A DNA stretch of 64,000 nt from Alcanivorax sp. 24 (lineage in GTDB: Bacteria; Pseudomonadota; Gammaproteobacteria; Pseudomonadales; Alcanivoracaceae). Positions 9,536 through 17,467 of the stretch are shown one piece after another. The DNA lies in assembly GCF_004360225.1 (NCBI RefSeq), contig NZ_SNUA01000003.1, forward strand, positions 124,001-188,000. Reading direction: 5' to 3'. The notes beneath the pieces are model-generated. The model did no database searches and had not been told where the DNA came from. It saw only the letters and a list, made by a program, of their open reading frames with translations. A program made the translations under genes and the position numbers. The first letter of the stretch is position 1. Each line of letters starts with the position of its first letter.

Positions 9536-10129
9536 TCAGCGCGGTAACGCGGGGCATCTCACGGCCACCAGACTGGTCGGGTCACCAGTGGGCGTCCGGA
9601 TCAGACCGGTACCATCGCTGGTTACCGCGCAGGCGTGAAAGCCCAGGGTAAGCCCGGTTTTTATGACCGGCTTTTCGGTAACATCGAAAGCAAAGCGCCA
9701 GCGCTCCCTCGCCGGAGAGCGGAACAGGGCCACAACGCCGATCGCCTTCGCTTGCTCCGGTACACGGGCCTCAATCACGTGATGAGCGCCGGGCGTCAAA
9801 ACCACTTCGCTGACGCTAATCAAATCATTGCGCAAAGCACGGGCCTCGGCATCGTCATCGAGAAAATCCTGCAATGACGCCTCATAAAAACGTTGGGTTT
9901 CGCGCAAATGATAAATTCGTACCACCAGAGAATAGGCCTGATGCCCCATGCCGGCATTCAGATTGTCTCCACCGTAGAGGCGAACGGGAATAACCGTATC
10001 CTTTGGGGGGCCGGAGCCAAGCAGAGCGCAGCTTTGCAGCGATAATAGCAAAGCGCCAAAAAAAATTATTTTTGTGAACTGGTTCAAAAAAATGAAGCGG
10101 CGCGGGTTGGAGCGGCGCATCGTATCCAT
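9536..10129 (-). CDS. tssJ: T6SS outer-membrane lipoprotein TssJ
   Basis: The protein has up to 197 residues with a lipobox LQSC whose cysteine is at residue 34. It then has the TssJ beta-sandwich pattern (VPVRLYGG..LN....A.SLVVRIYHL, then FR.....RWRFAF). TssJ is anchored in the outer membrane and binds the TssM periplasmic domain. The n-region is long (about 20 residues before the hydrophobic core), so a later start, such as the ATG at 10120 or a TTG further in, is possible. It is the first gene of the reverse-strand block and is transcribed from the roughly 500 bp divergent region to its right. Confidence 0.88.
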   Translation of the reverse strand: MDTMRRSNPRRFIFLNQFTKIIFFGALLLSLQSCALLGSGPPKDTVIPVRLYGGDNLNAGMGHQAYSLVVRIYHLRETQRFYEASLQDFLDDDAEARALRNDLISVSEVVLTPGAHHVIEARVPEQAKAIGVVALFRSPARERWRFAFDVTEKPVIKTGLTLGFHACAVTSDGTGLIRTPTGDPTSLVAVRCPALPR

Positions 10130-10631
10130 ACGTAAAAAGTCCTGCTTTTGTCCTGAGGAGGCCGTACTTCGATGGCACGCACTTTAGCAGTTTAGTTCTG
10201 CCCGGCCCAGTCCAATCCCGACCTTGAGGTGGCGGCAAACGGCGGCGGAATATGGCCTCGCTTGACAGGTCGGACATGCTCACTATACTCGGCCGAATTG
10301 GCCATGCTGTTGTTTTTCGTCACAAAGCTGACATTCGTGCGCGTTAGTATGAACATGCTTGAGTGACCTTGAACGGCGGTAACCACCGATCGAGCGGGGA
10401 AACGCATCACGTTTGTGAAGATCGGAAGGCCTCTCAATGAGAGCAGGGATGACACAGCGCAGGATGTCCAGGGATTGGATCAACACATCATTTTCCTTTT
10501 CCCCTGAATCCACATCACTTAAGCGCTTCAGCGCTGATTCGCCGTTCCCCTGTCGCTCTTTGATTATGGTTCGTCCGTTTGCCGCCAAGGCGGTCGCGGG
10601 CGGAAAACATAACCTTAGAAGATAAATAGAG
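10130..10631. other. Divergent intergenic region between tssJ and the TPR-lipoprotein/tssB operon
   Basis: These 502 bases contain no convincing gene on either strand. They must hold the promoters for the reverse block (tssJKLA) and the forward block (TPR lipoprotein onwards). A TGGCACG at 10173-10179 resembles half of a sigma54 -24 element, but its GC partner is one base too far (GG-N11-GC). An AGCGC-TTCA-GCGCT short palindrome lies near 10523-10536. No clear -35/-10 pair could be fixed by eye. Confidence 0.5.
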
Positions 10632-11243
10632 ATGGTATTGAACAGGGAACGCCTAATACGTCTTGTCACGGTAGCGGTCATGCTCGCCACGCTGAGCGCT
10701 TGCAGCATGATGTCCGGTCGTAAGTCCGCGGAATACGGCGAGCAGATGGGGCGCGCGGAAGGGGCGCTGAGCAACGAGAAAGTGGACGCCGCCTTGATGT
10801 CGTTCGCCAATGCCGCCAAAGCCGACCCGACTCGCAAGGAGCCCTGGGTCCGTATCGCCCAGATTCAGTTTGACCGTAATAACTACGCCCACGCCATTGT
10901 TGCCGCTGAAGAAGCCCTGCAGCGGGACGCCCGCGATCTTATCGCGGAAGGCATCCTGACCCTGAGTGGTTTGCGCATCGCCAGCCAGTCGCTGCAGCGA
11001 CTCGGTGAGCGGGACGCATTGGGATCCGAAACCGCGCGTCGCGAAGCGCGGGCGCTGGCGGAGACATTGAAAACCGCTATTGGCGAGGAGCCGGTGGTTG
11101 ACGACGAGGACGATAACCGCAGTGCCCGTGTCAGTCGTCCCGCGCCGCGCCCGAAACCCCGTGTCAGCGCGCCGCCGAAGACAAGCACCACGGTCAGCAA
11201 ACGCAGTGCCAACGATCCGTTCAGTGGTATTGGCGGTGATTGA
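10632..11243 (+). CDS. TPR-containing lipoprotein at the head of the tssB operon
   Basis: The 203-residue protein has a lipoprotein signal with lipobox LSAC (cysteine near residue 24). Its tetratricopeptide-like helices run from about 40 to 105 (sheath-gene neighbours often carry such proteins; motif A..A..ADPTRKEPWVRIAQIQF). The tail from about 155 is rich in Pro, Arg, Ser and Thr. It lies 35 bases before tssB, so co-expression with the sheath is likely. A role as envelope accessory or assembly scaffold is an inference. There is no recognised Tss or Tag letter that I can assign safely. Confidence 0.75.
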   Translation: MVLNRERLIRLVTVAVMLATLSACSMMSGRKSAEYGEQMGRAEGALSNEKVDAALMSFANAAKADPTRKEPWVRIAQIQFDRNNYAHAIVAAEEALQRDARDLIAEGILTLSGLRIASQSLQRLGERDALGSETARREARALAETLKTAIGEEPVVDDEDDNRSARVSRPAPRPKPRVSAPPKTSTTVSKRSANDPFSGIGGD

Positions 11244-11278
11244 GTCCCGCCCCGTCGATTCAGCCAGGAGATAGCTCC

Positions 11279-11794
11279 ATGTCCAAGAAGGATAGCACTC
11301 AAAAACGTCTTCAGAAGGTACGTCCACCGCGAGTACAGCTCACCTATGACGTGGAGAAGGGCGATGCCATAGAACAGAAGGAACTGCCCTTTGTCGTTGG
11401 TGTACTAGGCGACTTCAGTGGCAACCCGGAAGAGCCACAGCCGAAGGTAAAGGACCGCAAATTCGTCAATGTGGATATGGATAACTTTGACGAAGTAATG
11501 GAAGGCATGACGCCTCGGGCGGTGTACCGGGTGCCGAACAAGCTGACCGAAGAGGGCGGCGAGTTCGGGGTCGAATTGAAGTTCAAGTCCATGGAGGACT
11601 TCCGTCCCGAAGCGGTGGTTGAACAGGTGGAGCCACTGCGCCGCCTGTTGGAATCACGCACGAAACTGGCGGACCTGCGCAATAAACTGATCGGCAACGA
11701 AAAGCTGGAAGATCTGCTTTCCGACGTGCTGAAAAACACCGAGCAACTCAAGGCGCTGCGAGAAGATAGCGGTGCCGACGACGATCAGGAGTGA
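11279..11794 (+). CDS. tssB: T6SS contractile sheath small subunit TssB (VipA)
   Basis: The 171-residue protein matches TssB over its full length: RVQLTYDVE near 20, LPFVVGVLGDFSG near 37, and the C-terminal helix region with LR..LI.N.KLEDLL. TssB and TssC form the cogwheel sheath that contracts to drive the Hcp tube outward. The ATG at 11279 was chosen over an upstream in-frame codon because AGGAG precedes it at good spacing and family homology starts there. The stop overlaps the tssC translation-initiation region. Confidence 0.97.
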   Translation: MSKKDSTQKRLQKVRPPRVQLTYDVEKGDAIEQKELPFVVGVLGDFSGNPEEPQPKVKDRKFVNVDMDNFDEVMEGMTPRAVYRVPNKLTEEGGEFGVELKFKSMEDFRPEAVVEQVEPLRRLLESRTKLADLRNKLIGNEKLEDLLSDVLKNTEQLKALREDSGADDDQE

Positions 11795-11799
11795 TGACC

Positions 11800-13290
11800 A
11801 TGGGCAAAGAGGTGGCAAGCGCCAACGAGGCGGGAACGGTAACCGAGACCGAGGGCCTTCTCGACCAGATCGTCGAAGAGAGCCGGGTGGCGAAATCCGA
11901 TGAGGAGCATCGCCGGGCCAAGGATATTATCTCCGAACTGGCGAAAGAGGTAATGGAAGGCACCGTGGTGGTGTCGGACAACCTCAATATGACCCTGGAT
12001 GCGCGAATCGCCGAGCTGGACCGTCTGATTTCCGAACAATTGAGCGCCGTGATGCACGCTCCGGAATTCCAGGACCTGGAGAGCACATGGCGCGGCCTGC
12101 ACTATCTTTGCGAGCATACCTCCACCGGTTCGATGATGAAGATCAAGGCGTTCAACGCCAAGAAGCAGGATCTGATCCGGGACTTCAACTCCGCCATCGA
12201 TTTCGATCAAAGCGCGCTGTTCAAGAAAGTCTATGAAGAGGAATTCGGCACCTTCGGGGGCGCCCCGTTCGGAACCCTGATCGGTGATTACGCCATTGGC
12301 CGGCAACCTCAGGACATGTACTTCGTGGAGCAGATGTCCCACGTGGCCGCGGCTGCCCATGCGCCGTTCATCACCGCCGCCTCGGAAGACATGCTGGGAT
12401 TGGAGAGCTTCACCGATCTTGGCAAACCTCGCGATCTCGCCAAAGTGTTCGACACCGTGGAATACGCCAAGTGGCGCTCTTTCCGTGATGGGGAAGACAG
12501 TCGTTACGTGGGGTTGACGCTGCCGCGGTTCCTCGGCCGTTTGCCCTACAATCCGAAAGATGGCACCACCGTCGAAGGCTTCAACTTCGTGGAGGAGGTG
12601 GACGGGGCGGACCACGGCAAGTATCTGTGGTGTAACACCGCCTACGCCATGGCCGCCCGACTCACCGCCGCATTCGAGGACTTCGGCTGGTGCGCCGCCA
12701 TTCGTGGCGTTGAAGGGGGCGGTCTGGTTGAGGACCTGCCAACCCATACTTTCCGTACCGATGATGGCGAGGTGGCGCTCAAGTGCCCCACTGAAGTGGC
12801 GATTACCGATCGCCGCGAGAAGGAATTGAGCGATCTCGGGTTTATCCCGCTGGTGCATTGCAAGAACACGGACTATGCCGCGTTCTTCGGCGCCCAGTCG
12901 GCGCAGAAGCCCAAGAAGTACAACACCGACGCCGCCAATGCCAACGCCATTCTTTCCGCGCAGCTTCAATACATGTTCGCCGTCTCCCGCATCGCCCACT
13001 ATCTCAAGGCGATGATGAGAGAGAAGATCGGCAGCTTCGCCTCCGCGGGCAATGTGGAAGAATTTCTTAACCGCTGGATTTCCCAGTACGTGCTCCTTGA
13101 CGACAACGCCACTCAGGAAGCCAAAGCCCAGTATCCGCTGCGCGAAGCATCCATCCAGGTCTCGGAAGTGCCCGGCAAGCCGGGTTCCTACAGGGCAGTC
13201 GCGTTCATCAGGCCGCATTTTCAGCTTGATGAACTGTCTGTATCGCTGCGGCTGGTGGCGGAGCTCCCGGCTTCCGCTAAAAAGTCATAG
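11800..13290 (+). CDS. tssC: T6SS contractile sheath large subunit TssC (VipB)
   Basis: The 496-residue protein contains the classic TssC segments: EFQ.LE.TWRGLHYL near 88, DFGTFGG-like EEFGTFGGAPFG near 150, LPRFLGRLPY near 245, and the C-terminal VSEVPGKPGSYRAVAF...HFQLDELS..LRLVAELP. Three nearby starts exist (11791 GTG, 11794 ATG, 11800 ATG). The third is favoured because AGGAG at 11787 then stands 8 bases away. It is co-translated with tssB and forms the outer layer of the sheath recycled by TssH. Confidence 0.97.
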   Translation: MGKEVASANEAGTVTETEGLLDQIVEESRVAKSDEEHRRAKDIISELAKEVMEGTVVVSDNLNMTLDARIAELDRLISEQLSAVMHAPEFQDLESTWRGLHYLCEHTSTGSMMKIKAFNAKKQDLIRDFNSAIDFDQSALFKKVYEEEFGTFGGAPFGTLIGDYAIGRQPQDMYFVEQMSHVAAAAHAPFITAASEDMLGLESFTDLGKPRDLAKVFDTVEYAKWRSFRDGEDSRYVGLTLPRFLGRLPYNPKDGTTVEGFNFVEEVDGADHGKYLWCNTAYAMAARLTAAFEDFGWCAAIRGVEGGGLVEDLPTHTFRTDDGEVALKCPTEVAITDRREKELSDLGFIPLVHCKNTDYAAFFGAQSAQKPKKYNTDAANANAILSAQLQYMFAVSRIAHYLKAMMREKIGSFASAGNVEEFLNRWISQYVLLDDNATQEAKAQYPLREASIQVSEVPGKPGSYRAVAFIRPHFQLDELSVSLRLVAELPASAKKS

Positions 13291-13413
13291 CGATTTTACG
13301 GGGTTCGGCGTGGCGGGGTGTCGCTGCCGGACCGATTAAACCGTTGCCAAAGAAGGGGCAACAAAGATGGGCGGCATGGCGTCGTCTAGACCGCATGAAG
13401 GAAGGAACTTGAC

Positions 13414-13905
13414 ATGCAACATGCATTCTTAAACATCGATTCCATTAAAGGCGAATCCAGTGACGATAAGCATCCAGGATGGATCGAGATTCAATCGTTT
13501 TCGCAGGATGTCCTGCAACCGCGCGCTCCTACCGCTTCCAGTTCTGGTGGTCAGACCGCGGAACGGGTTAGCTTTGGCCCGATCGAAGTGGTGAAGTCCA
13601 TTGACCTGTCCAGCACCGTGCTGAGCCAGGCGTGCTCCAACGGGACCACTTTCGCCAAGGCCGAGATCGATTTCATGCGTGCCGACAAAGACGGCAACGC
13701 CATCAACTACTACAAGATCGAACTCAAGAACGTTCTTGTACACCGGGTGACCACCACCATCGGTGAAGATGGCATGCCTCAGGAAGTCGTGCTGCTCAGC
13801 TTCGCCGCGATCCGCTGGACTTACAACCAGCAGAAACCGGAAGGTGGCATTGGCGGCAAGACCATGGGCCAGTGGAACCTCAACAAAAACGCTCCTCAAT
13901 TCTGA
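13414..13905 (+). CDS. hcp: Hcp tube protein (TssD)
   Basis: The 163-residue Hcp-family protein has the conserved start (D.IKGES.D..H.GWIE..SF), the FAKAEIDF strand and the C-terminal SFAAIRWTYN motif. Hexamers stack into the inner tube and can act as chaperones for small effectors. A ribosome site, AAGGAAGGA, lies just upstream. The tssC-hcp gap of 123 bases holds a small hairpin (13343-13348 pairing with 13357-13362). A strong hairpin follows the gene, which may limit read-through and give hcp higher expression than its downstream neighbours. Confidence 0.97.
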   Translation: MQHAFLNIDSIKGESSDDKHPGWIEIQSFSQDVLQPRAPTASSSGGQTAERVSFGPIEVVKSIDLSSTVLSQACSNGTTFAKAEIDFMRADKDGNAINYYKIELKNVLVHRVTTTIGEDGMPQEVVLLSFAAIRWTYNQQKPEGGIGGKTMGQWNLNKNAPQF

Positions 13906-13911
13906 TGAGCG

Positions 13912-13945
13912 GCGATGGCGCCCGGTCGGGCGCCATCGCACTTTT
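13912..13945 (+). terminator. Hairpin terminator/attenuator after hcp
   Basis: A perfect 12-bp inverted repeat (GCGATGGCGCCC at 13912-13923 and its complement at 13928-13939) closes a 4-base loop and is followed by ACTTTTG. This is a factor-independent terminator with a short T run. Its place after hcp and before tssE suggests partial termination within the operon. Confidence 0.75.
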
Positions 13946-14022
13946 GTCCGCACCGAACCAGGGAATGGGCGGTGAGACTGGCGCAATCCCGATAATGTCA
14001 TGGAGTCAGGGCGAAAAAGGGG

Positions 14023-14532
14023 ATGAGCGTGAAACGATGGGATAAAGGACTTGAGCCCAGTCTGCTCGACAAGCTGTTTGATGATGCACCGAAGCAGCCG
14101 GGCGACCAGAATATCTTTAAAGCCTCTTCCTTGGGGCAATACAAGGAAACCGTGGCCAGAGACCTGGAAGGTCTGCTGAATAGCCGCATGGCCTTGTCGG
14201 AAACGCTGTTCGAGGCTTTTCCACAATGCCGAAAATCCCTGATGGTCTACGGGCTGCGGGATTTTTCCGCCATGAGCCTGGTGAACGCCTATGACCGTGC
14301 GTTGATTTGCCGGTCCCTGGAGGATGCGATTTCCCGCCACGAACCCCGACTGCACGATGTCACCGTCAGCCTGGACGAAGGCAATGCGCCAGGTGGTGGA
14401 CTGCATTTTACTATTCACGCGTTGCTGGATATTCGTCCAGCGCGGGAGCCGGTGAGCTTTGACGCGATGCTTCAGCCCTCCACGCTGCAGTACTCGGTAA
14501 GCGGGCTCCGCCGTAACGCCAGGGCATCCTGA
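14023..14532 (+). CDS. tssE: T6SS baseplate wedge protein TssE (gp25-like)
   Basis: The 169-residue protein is related to phage T4 gp25. It has the N-terminal SLLDKLF motif, the conserved R.DLE.LLN.R segment near 45-55, and YGL.DFS near 77. The C-terminal part contains LHFTIHALLDI, the beta strand expected of the gpW/gp25 fold. TssE starts sheath polymerisation at the baseplate. It is followed after 2 bases by tssF, consistent with a single operon. Confidence 0.94.
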   Translation: MSVKRWDKGLEPSLLDKLFDDAPKQPGDQNIFKASSLGQYKETVARDLEGLLNSRMALSETLFEAFPQCRKSLMVYGLRDFSAMSLVNAYDRALICRSLEDAISRHEPRLHDVTVSLDEGNAPGGGLHFTIHALLDIRPAREPVSFDAMLQPSTLQYSVSGLRRNARAS

Positions 14533-14534
14533 AC

Positions 14535-16370
14535 ATGCGTGATTTGCTGCCGTACTACGAACGGGAACTCGGCTTCCTGCGCCGCTATGGCAAGGAATTC
14601 GCCGAGCGCTACCCCAAGATCGCCAGCCGCCTGCTGTTGTCAGCGGACGTTAGCGAAGATCCCCATGTGGAGCGGCTGATTGAGTCGTTCGCACTATTGA
14701 GCGCGCGCATCTCGAAAAAGCTTGATGACGATTTTCCGGAGTTCACCGATGCGCTTCTGGAAGTGTTATATCCGCATTACCTGCGTCCATTCCCGTCTTG
14801 CTCGATTGCCCGCTTTGACATGGGCAATGCTTTATCCACGCTCAGCGAGCCACTGCGGATTCCGCGAGGCACGGCACTGCGATCACGACCGGTAAGAGGT
14901 GTGAACTGCCGGTTTCGCACCGCCTATGACGTGACGCTGGTGCCGATCGTGCTGACCGAGGCGACCTACCGTCCGGTGATGCGGGCCCCGATGGCGATGG
15001 GAGGCGTTGGCGCCGGGCAGGCGCAGCTCTCTCTGAGATTCGAGCTGGCCTCCACGCAGCTGTCGTTCGCCACGTTGGGCGTGGACACGGTAAGACTGTT
15101 CACCGACGGTGAGCCGTCTTTTTGCGCCGTACTGCGCGACGCGCTGGCTTACGGTATCGGCGCCACCTACGTGGAACCGGATGACAGCGGACGGTGGCTG
15201 GCGTTGGACCAGACACCAATACAGCAGGTCGGGTTCGACGACGAGGAATCCCTGATCGACTATCCGAGCCGATCCCACCCAGCCTACCGTCTGCTGACTG
15301 AGTTGTTCGCGTTTCCGGAGAAGTTCGGCTTCTTCGATCTTGATATAAAGTCACTCTCGGCCATGGCATCCGGCAGCTTTACCGTGCATTTCGCCTTGAA
15401 CGCGCCACATACCGACGGTGAGCAGCAGCAGTTGCTTGAAGGGCTCACCAGGGACAATGTGCTTCTCGGATGTTCGCCGGTTGTCAATCTGTTCCGCCAG
15501 CGGGGCGAACCGGTCCATGTGCATGAGCGCCAGGCCAGCTATCCGGTGGTCGCCGATGCCCGCAATGCCTTCGCTCACGAAATTTACTCCATTGATACGG
15601 TGAAGCGGGTCAGGCAAACACCATTGGGCGAGGACATTCAGACGTTCCGGCCATTCTACTCATTGCATCATGGTGAGGATGCCGGAGGGGACGGGCTGTA
15701 CTGGATGGCCAGACGGGATGAGGAATTGGCGGAGCAGAGCCCTGGCTACGAAACCGAGATCACCTTTGTGGACTTGCGCTTCAACCCGGCGGTGCCGAAA
15801 ACGGACGTGGTGGGGCTGGACCTCACCTGTACCAATCGGGATCTGCCCAGCCATCTGGCTTACGGCGTCAGCGGCGGTGACCTGACCATGGAGACCGATA
15901 CCTCGGTCAAAAGCATCACGATGTTGCGCAAGCCCACCCGTCCACGCCGATTCACGGGCGGCAGAAACGCGCATTGGCGGCTGATTTCCCATTTGTCCCT
16001 CAATCACCTGTCGATCACCGGCAGCGGTCTGCCGGCACTGAAAGAGATGCTCTCGCTGTATGACTTATCTTCGGCCGCGGTAGCGCGGCGCCAGATTGAG
16101 GGGTTGGTGGAGGTGCAGCACCGTCCCGTCACCAGCTGGTTGCCGGGCCGGCCTTTTGCCGCGGTGGCAAGAGGGGTGGAAATCAATTTGACCATCGATG
16201 AAAGCAGCTTCGTCGGCACCGGGCTGTCGGCTTTCGTGGCCGCCCTGGACCGTTTTTTCGGTCTCTATGTCCATGCCAACAGCTTTACTCAATTGAATAT
16301 TGTTTCCCGTCAAAGCAATGAGGTACTGATTCAATGCCCACCCCGAAGCGGCGAATCGACGCTGGTGTAG
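14535..16370 (+). CDS. tssF: T6SS baseplate protein TssF
   Basis: The 611-residue protein has the characteristic N-terminus (LLPYYERELGFLRR.G.EFA...PKIA.RL) followed by the ESFALL.ARI..KLDDDFPE.T..LL..LYPHYLRP block. This is diagnostic of TssF (VasA/ImpG). TssF and TssG form the baseplate wedge with TssE and TssK. The length equals that of typical family members. The 3' end overlaps tssG by 37 bases. Confidence 0.96.
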   Translation: MRDLLPYYERELGFLRRYGKEFAERYPKIASRLLLSADVSEDPHVERLIESFALLSARISKKLDDDFPEFTDALLEVLYPHYLRPFPSCSIARFDMGNALSTLSEPLRIPRGTALRSRPVRGVNCRFRTAYDVTLVPIVLTEATYRPVMRAPMAMGGVGAGQAQLSLRFELASTQLSFATLGVDTVRLFTDGEPSFCAVLRDALAYGIGATYVEPDDSGRWLALDQTPIQQVGFDDEESLIDYPSRSHPAYRLLTELFAFPEKFGFFDLDIKSLSAMASGSFTVHFALNAPHTDGEQQQLLEGLTRDNVLLGCSPVVNLFRQRGEPVHVHERQASYPVVADARNAFAHEIYSIDTVKRVRQTPLGEDIQTFRPFYSLHHGEDAGGDGLYWMARRDEELAEQSPGYETEITFVDLRFNPAVPKTDVVGLDLTCTNRDLPSHLAYGVSGGDLTMETDTSVKSITMLRKPTRPRRFTGGRNAHWRLISHLSLNHLSITGSGLPALKEMLSLYDLSSAAVARRQIEGLVEVQHRPVTSWLPGRPFAAVARGVEINLTIDESSFVGTGLSAFVAALDRFFGLYVHANSFTQLNIVSRQSNEVLIQCPPRSGESTLV

Positions 16371-17428
16371 CCCAGCAGCTGCTCAGTGAGCCTCACCGCT
16401 TTGGTTTCTTCCAGTCGGTGCGGATCATCGAACAGCTCTTCAAGCGCCAAACGCGCAGTGCGGATGACGATGCGGTGGCCCGCCACATGCGCTTCGATAG
16501 CAGCCTGTCCCTGGGCTTTCCCGCCAGTGAGCTTGAAAAGCTGGAAGCCTGGTCGGAAGAGGGCGAACGGCTCGACCGGCCCGGGGCGGTGGATTACACC
16601 CTGACCATGGAGAAGCTCGGAAAGGTTCATCTGACGCCGAGTTTCATGGGGCTGCTTGGCGTCAAGGGCGCCTTGCCCTGGCACTATGGTGAATGGCTGC
16701 ATGAACGGGAGATCTTTCAGCGAGACCGGGCGGCGCGGGCCTTTCTCGATATCTTCACTAACCGGGCCGTGGCGCTGCATTACGGGGCCTGGAAGAAATA
16801 CCGCCTGGCGATTCAGTATGAATTGGATCAGCGTGAGCGGTTCCTGCCATTGCTGCTGTCACTGGCGGGCGTGGGCGTCACCGGGCTGCGAGACCGCTTG
16901 GGCGAAGCGCCGGGAGCGATTCCGGATCAGGCGGTGGCCTTCCACGCGGCCACCGTGGGGCAGCGGCCGGTGGCCGCGGTGCAGATGCAGCGGTTGCTGA
17001 CCGATTATTTTCAGGTGCCGATCAAGGTGGAGCAGTTCGTGGGCGCTTGGTATGACATCCCAGAGCAGCAGCGCACCCGCCTGGGCTCGGGTAACGCCCG
17101 GCTTGGCACCAGCGCCGTCGCCGGAGAGCGAGTCTGGCAGCGGGATCTCAGGATGCGGTTGGTGGTGGGCCCTCTGGCGAAGGGAGGTTTCGATGACTTT
17201 CTGCCTGGTGGCGAGGCCGCCCAGGCTCTGGAAAAGTGGTTGACCATGCTGACCGGTGCCAGCCTCGAGTATGAAGTCCGCCTGGTATTGAAAGCGGATG
17301 AGATCAGTGGGTGCCAGTTGGGCGATCCGGAGCAGGGGGGGCGTCTTGGCTGGGACGGCTTCCTGTCCACCCGCCCGGGTGCGGGCATCCGGGCGGATAC
17401 CACCTACGGTATCCATACACTTCAATGA
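16334..17428 (+). CDS. tssG: T6SS baseplate protein TssG
   Basis: The 364-residue protein has the TssG signature near the N-terminus (LL.EPHRFGFFQSVRIIEQLF), the L.P.FMGLLG..G.LP.HY.E segment near 90-115, and RAFLDIF..R near 130. It partners TssF in the baseplate wedge. The start at 16334 lies inside tssF (37-base overlap) and is kept because the family N-terminus begins within the first 15 residues. A 39-base gap separates it from tssH. Confidence 0.95.
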   Translation: MPTPKRRIDAGVAQQLLSEPHRFGFFQSVRIIEQLFKRQTRSADDDAVARHMRFDSSLSLGFPASELEKLEAWSEEGERLDRPGAVDYTLTMEKLGKVHLTPSFMGLLGVKGALPWHYGEWLHEREIFQRDRAARAFLDIFTNRAVALHYGAWKKYRLAIQYELDQRERFLPLLLSLAGVGVTGLRDRLGEAPGAIPDQAVAFHAATVGQRPVAAVQMQRLLTDYFQVPIKVEQFVGAWYDIPEQQRTRLGSGNARLGTSAVAGERVWQRDLRMRLVVGPLAKGGFDDFLPGGEAAQALEKWLTMLTGASLEYEVRLVLKADEISGCQLGDPEQGGRLGWDGFLSTRPGAGIRADTTYGIHTLQ

Positions 17429-17467
17429 AGGACGCAACGATGACCGGCAAGGAGCGTAAGCCGCGCG

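Noticed and set aside
10171-10190. TGGCACG at 10173-10179 as a sigma54 promoter for the T6SS
   Set aside because: The GG and GC elements are 11 bases apart instead of 10, and it lies about 450 bases before the forward gene.
10283-10837. A 184-codon reverse frame over the divergent region and the TPR lipoprotein gene
   Set aside because: It overlaps the start of a convincing lipoprotein gene and has no family match or ribosome site.
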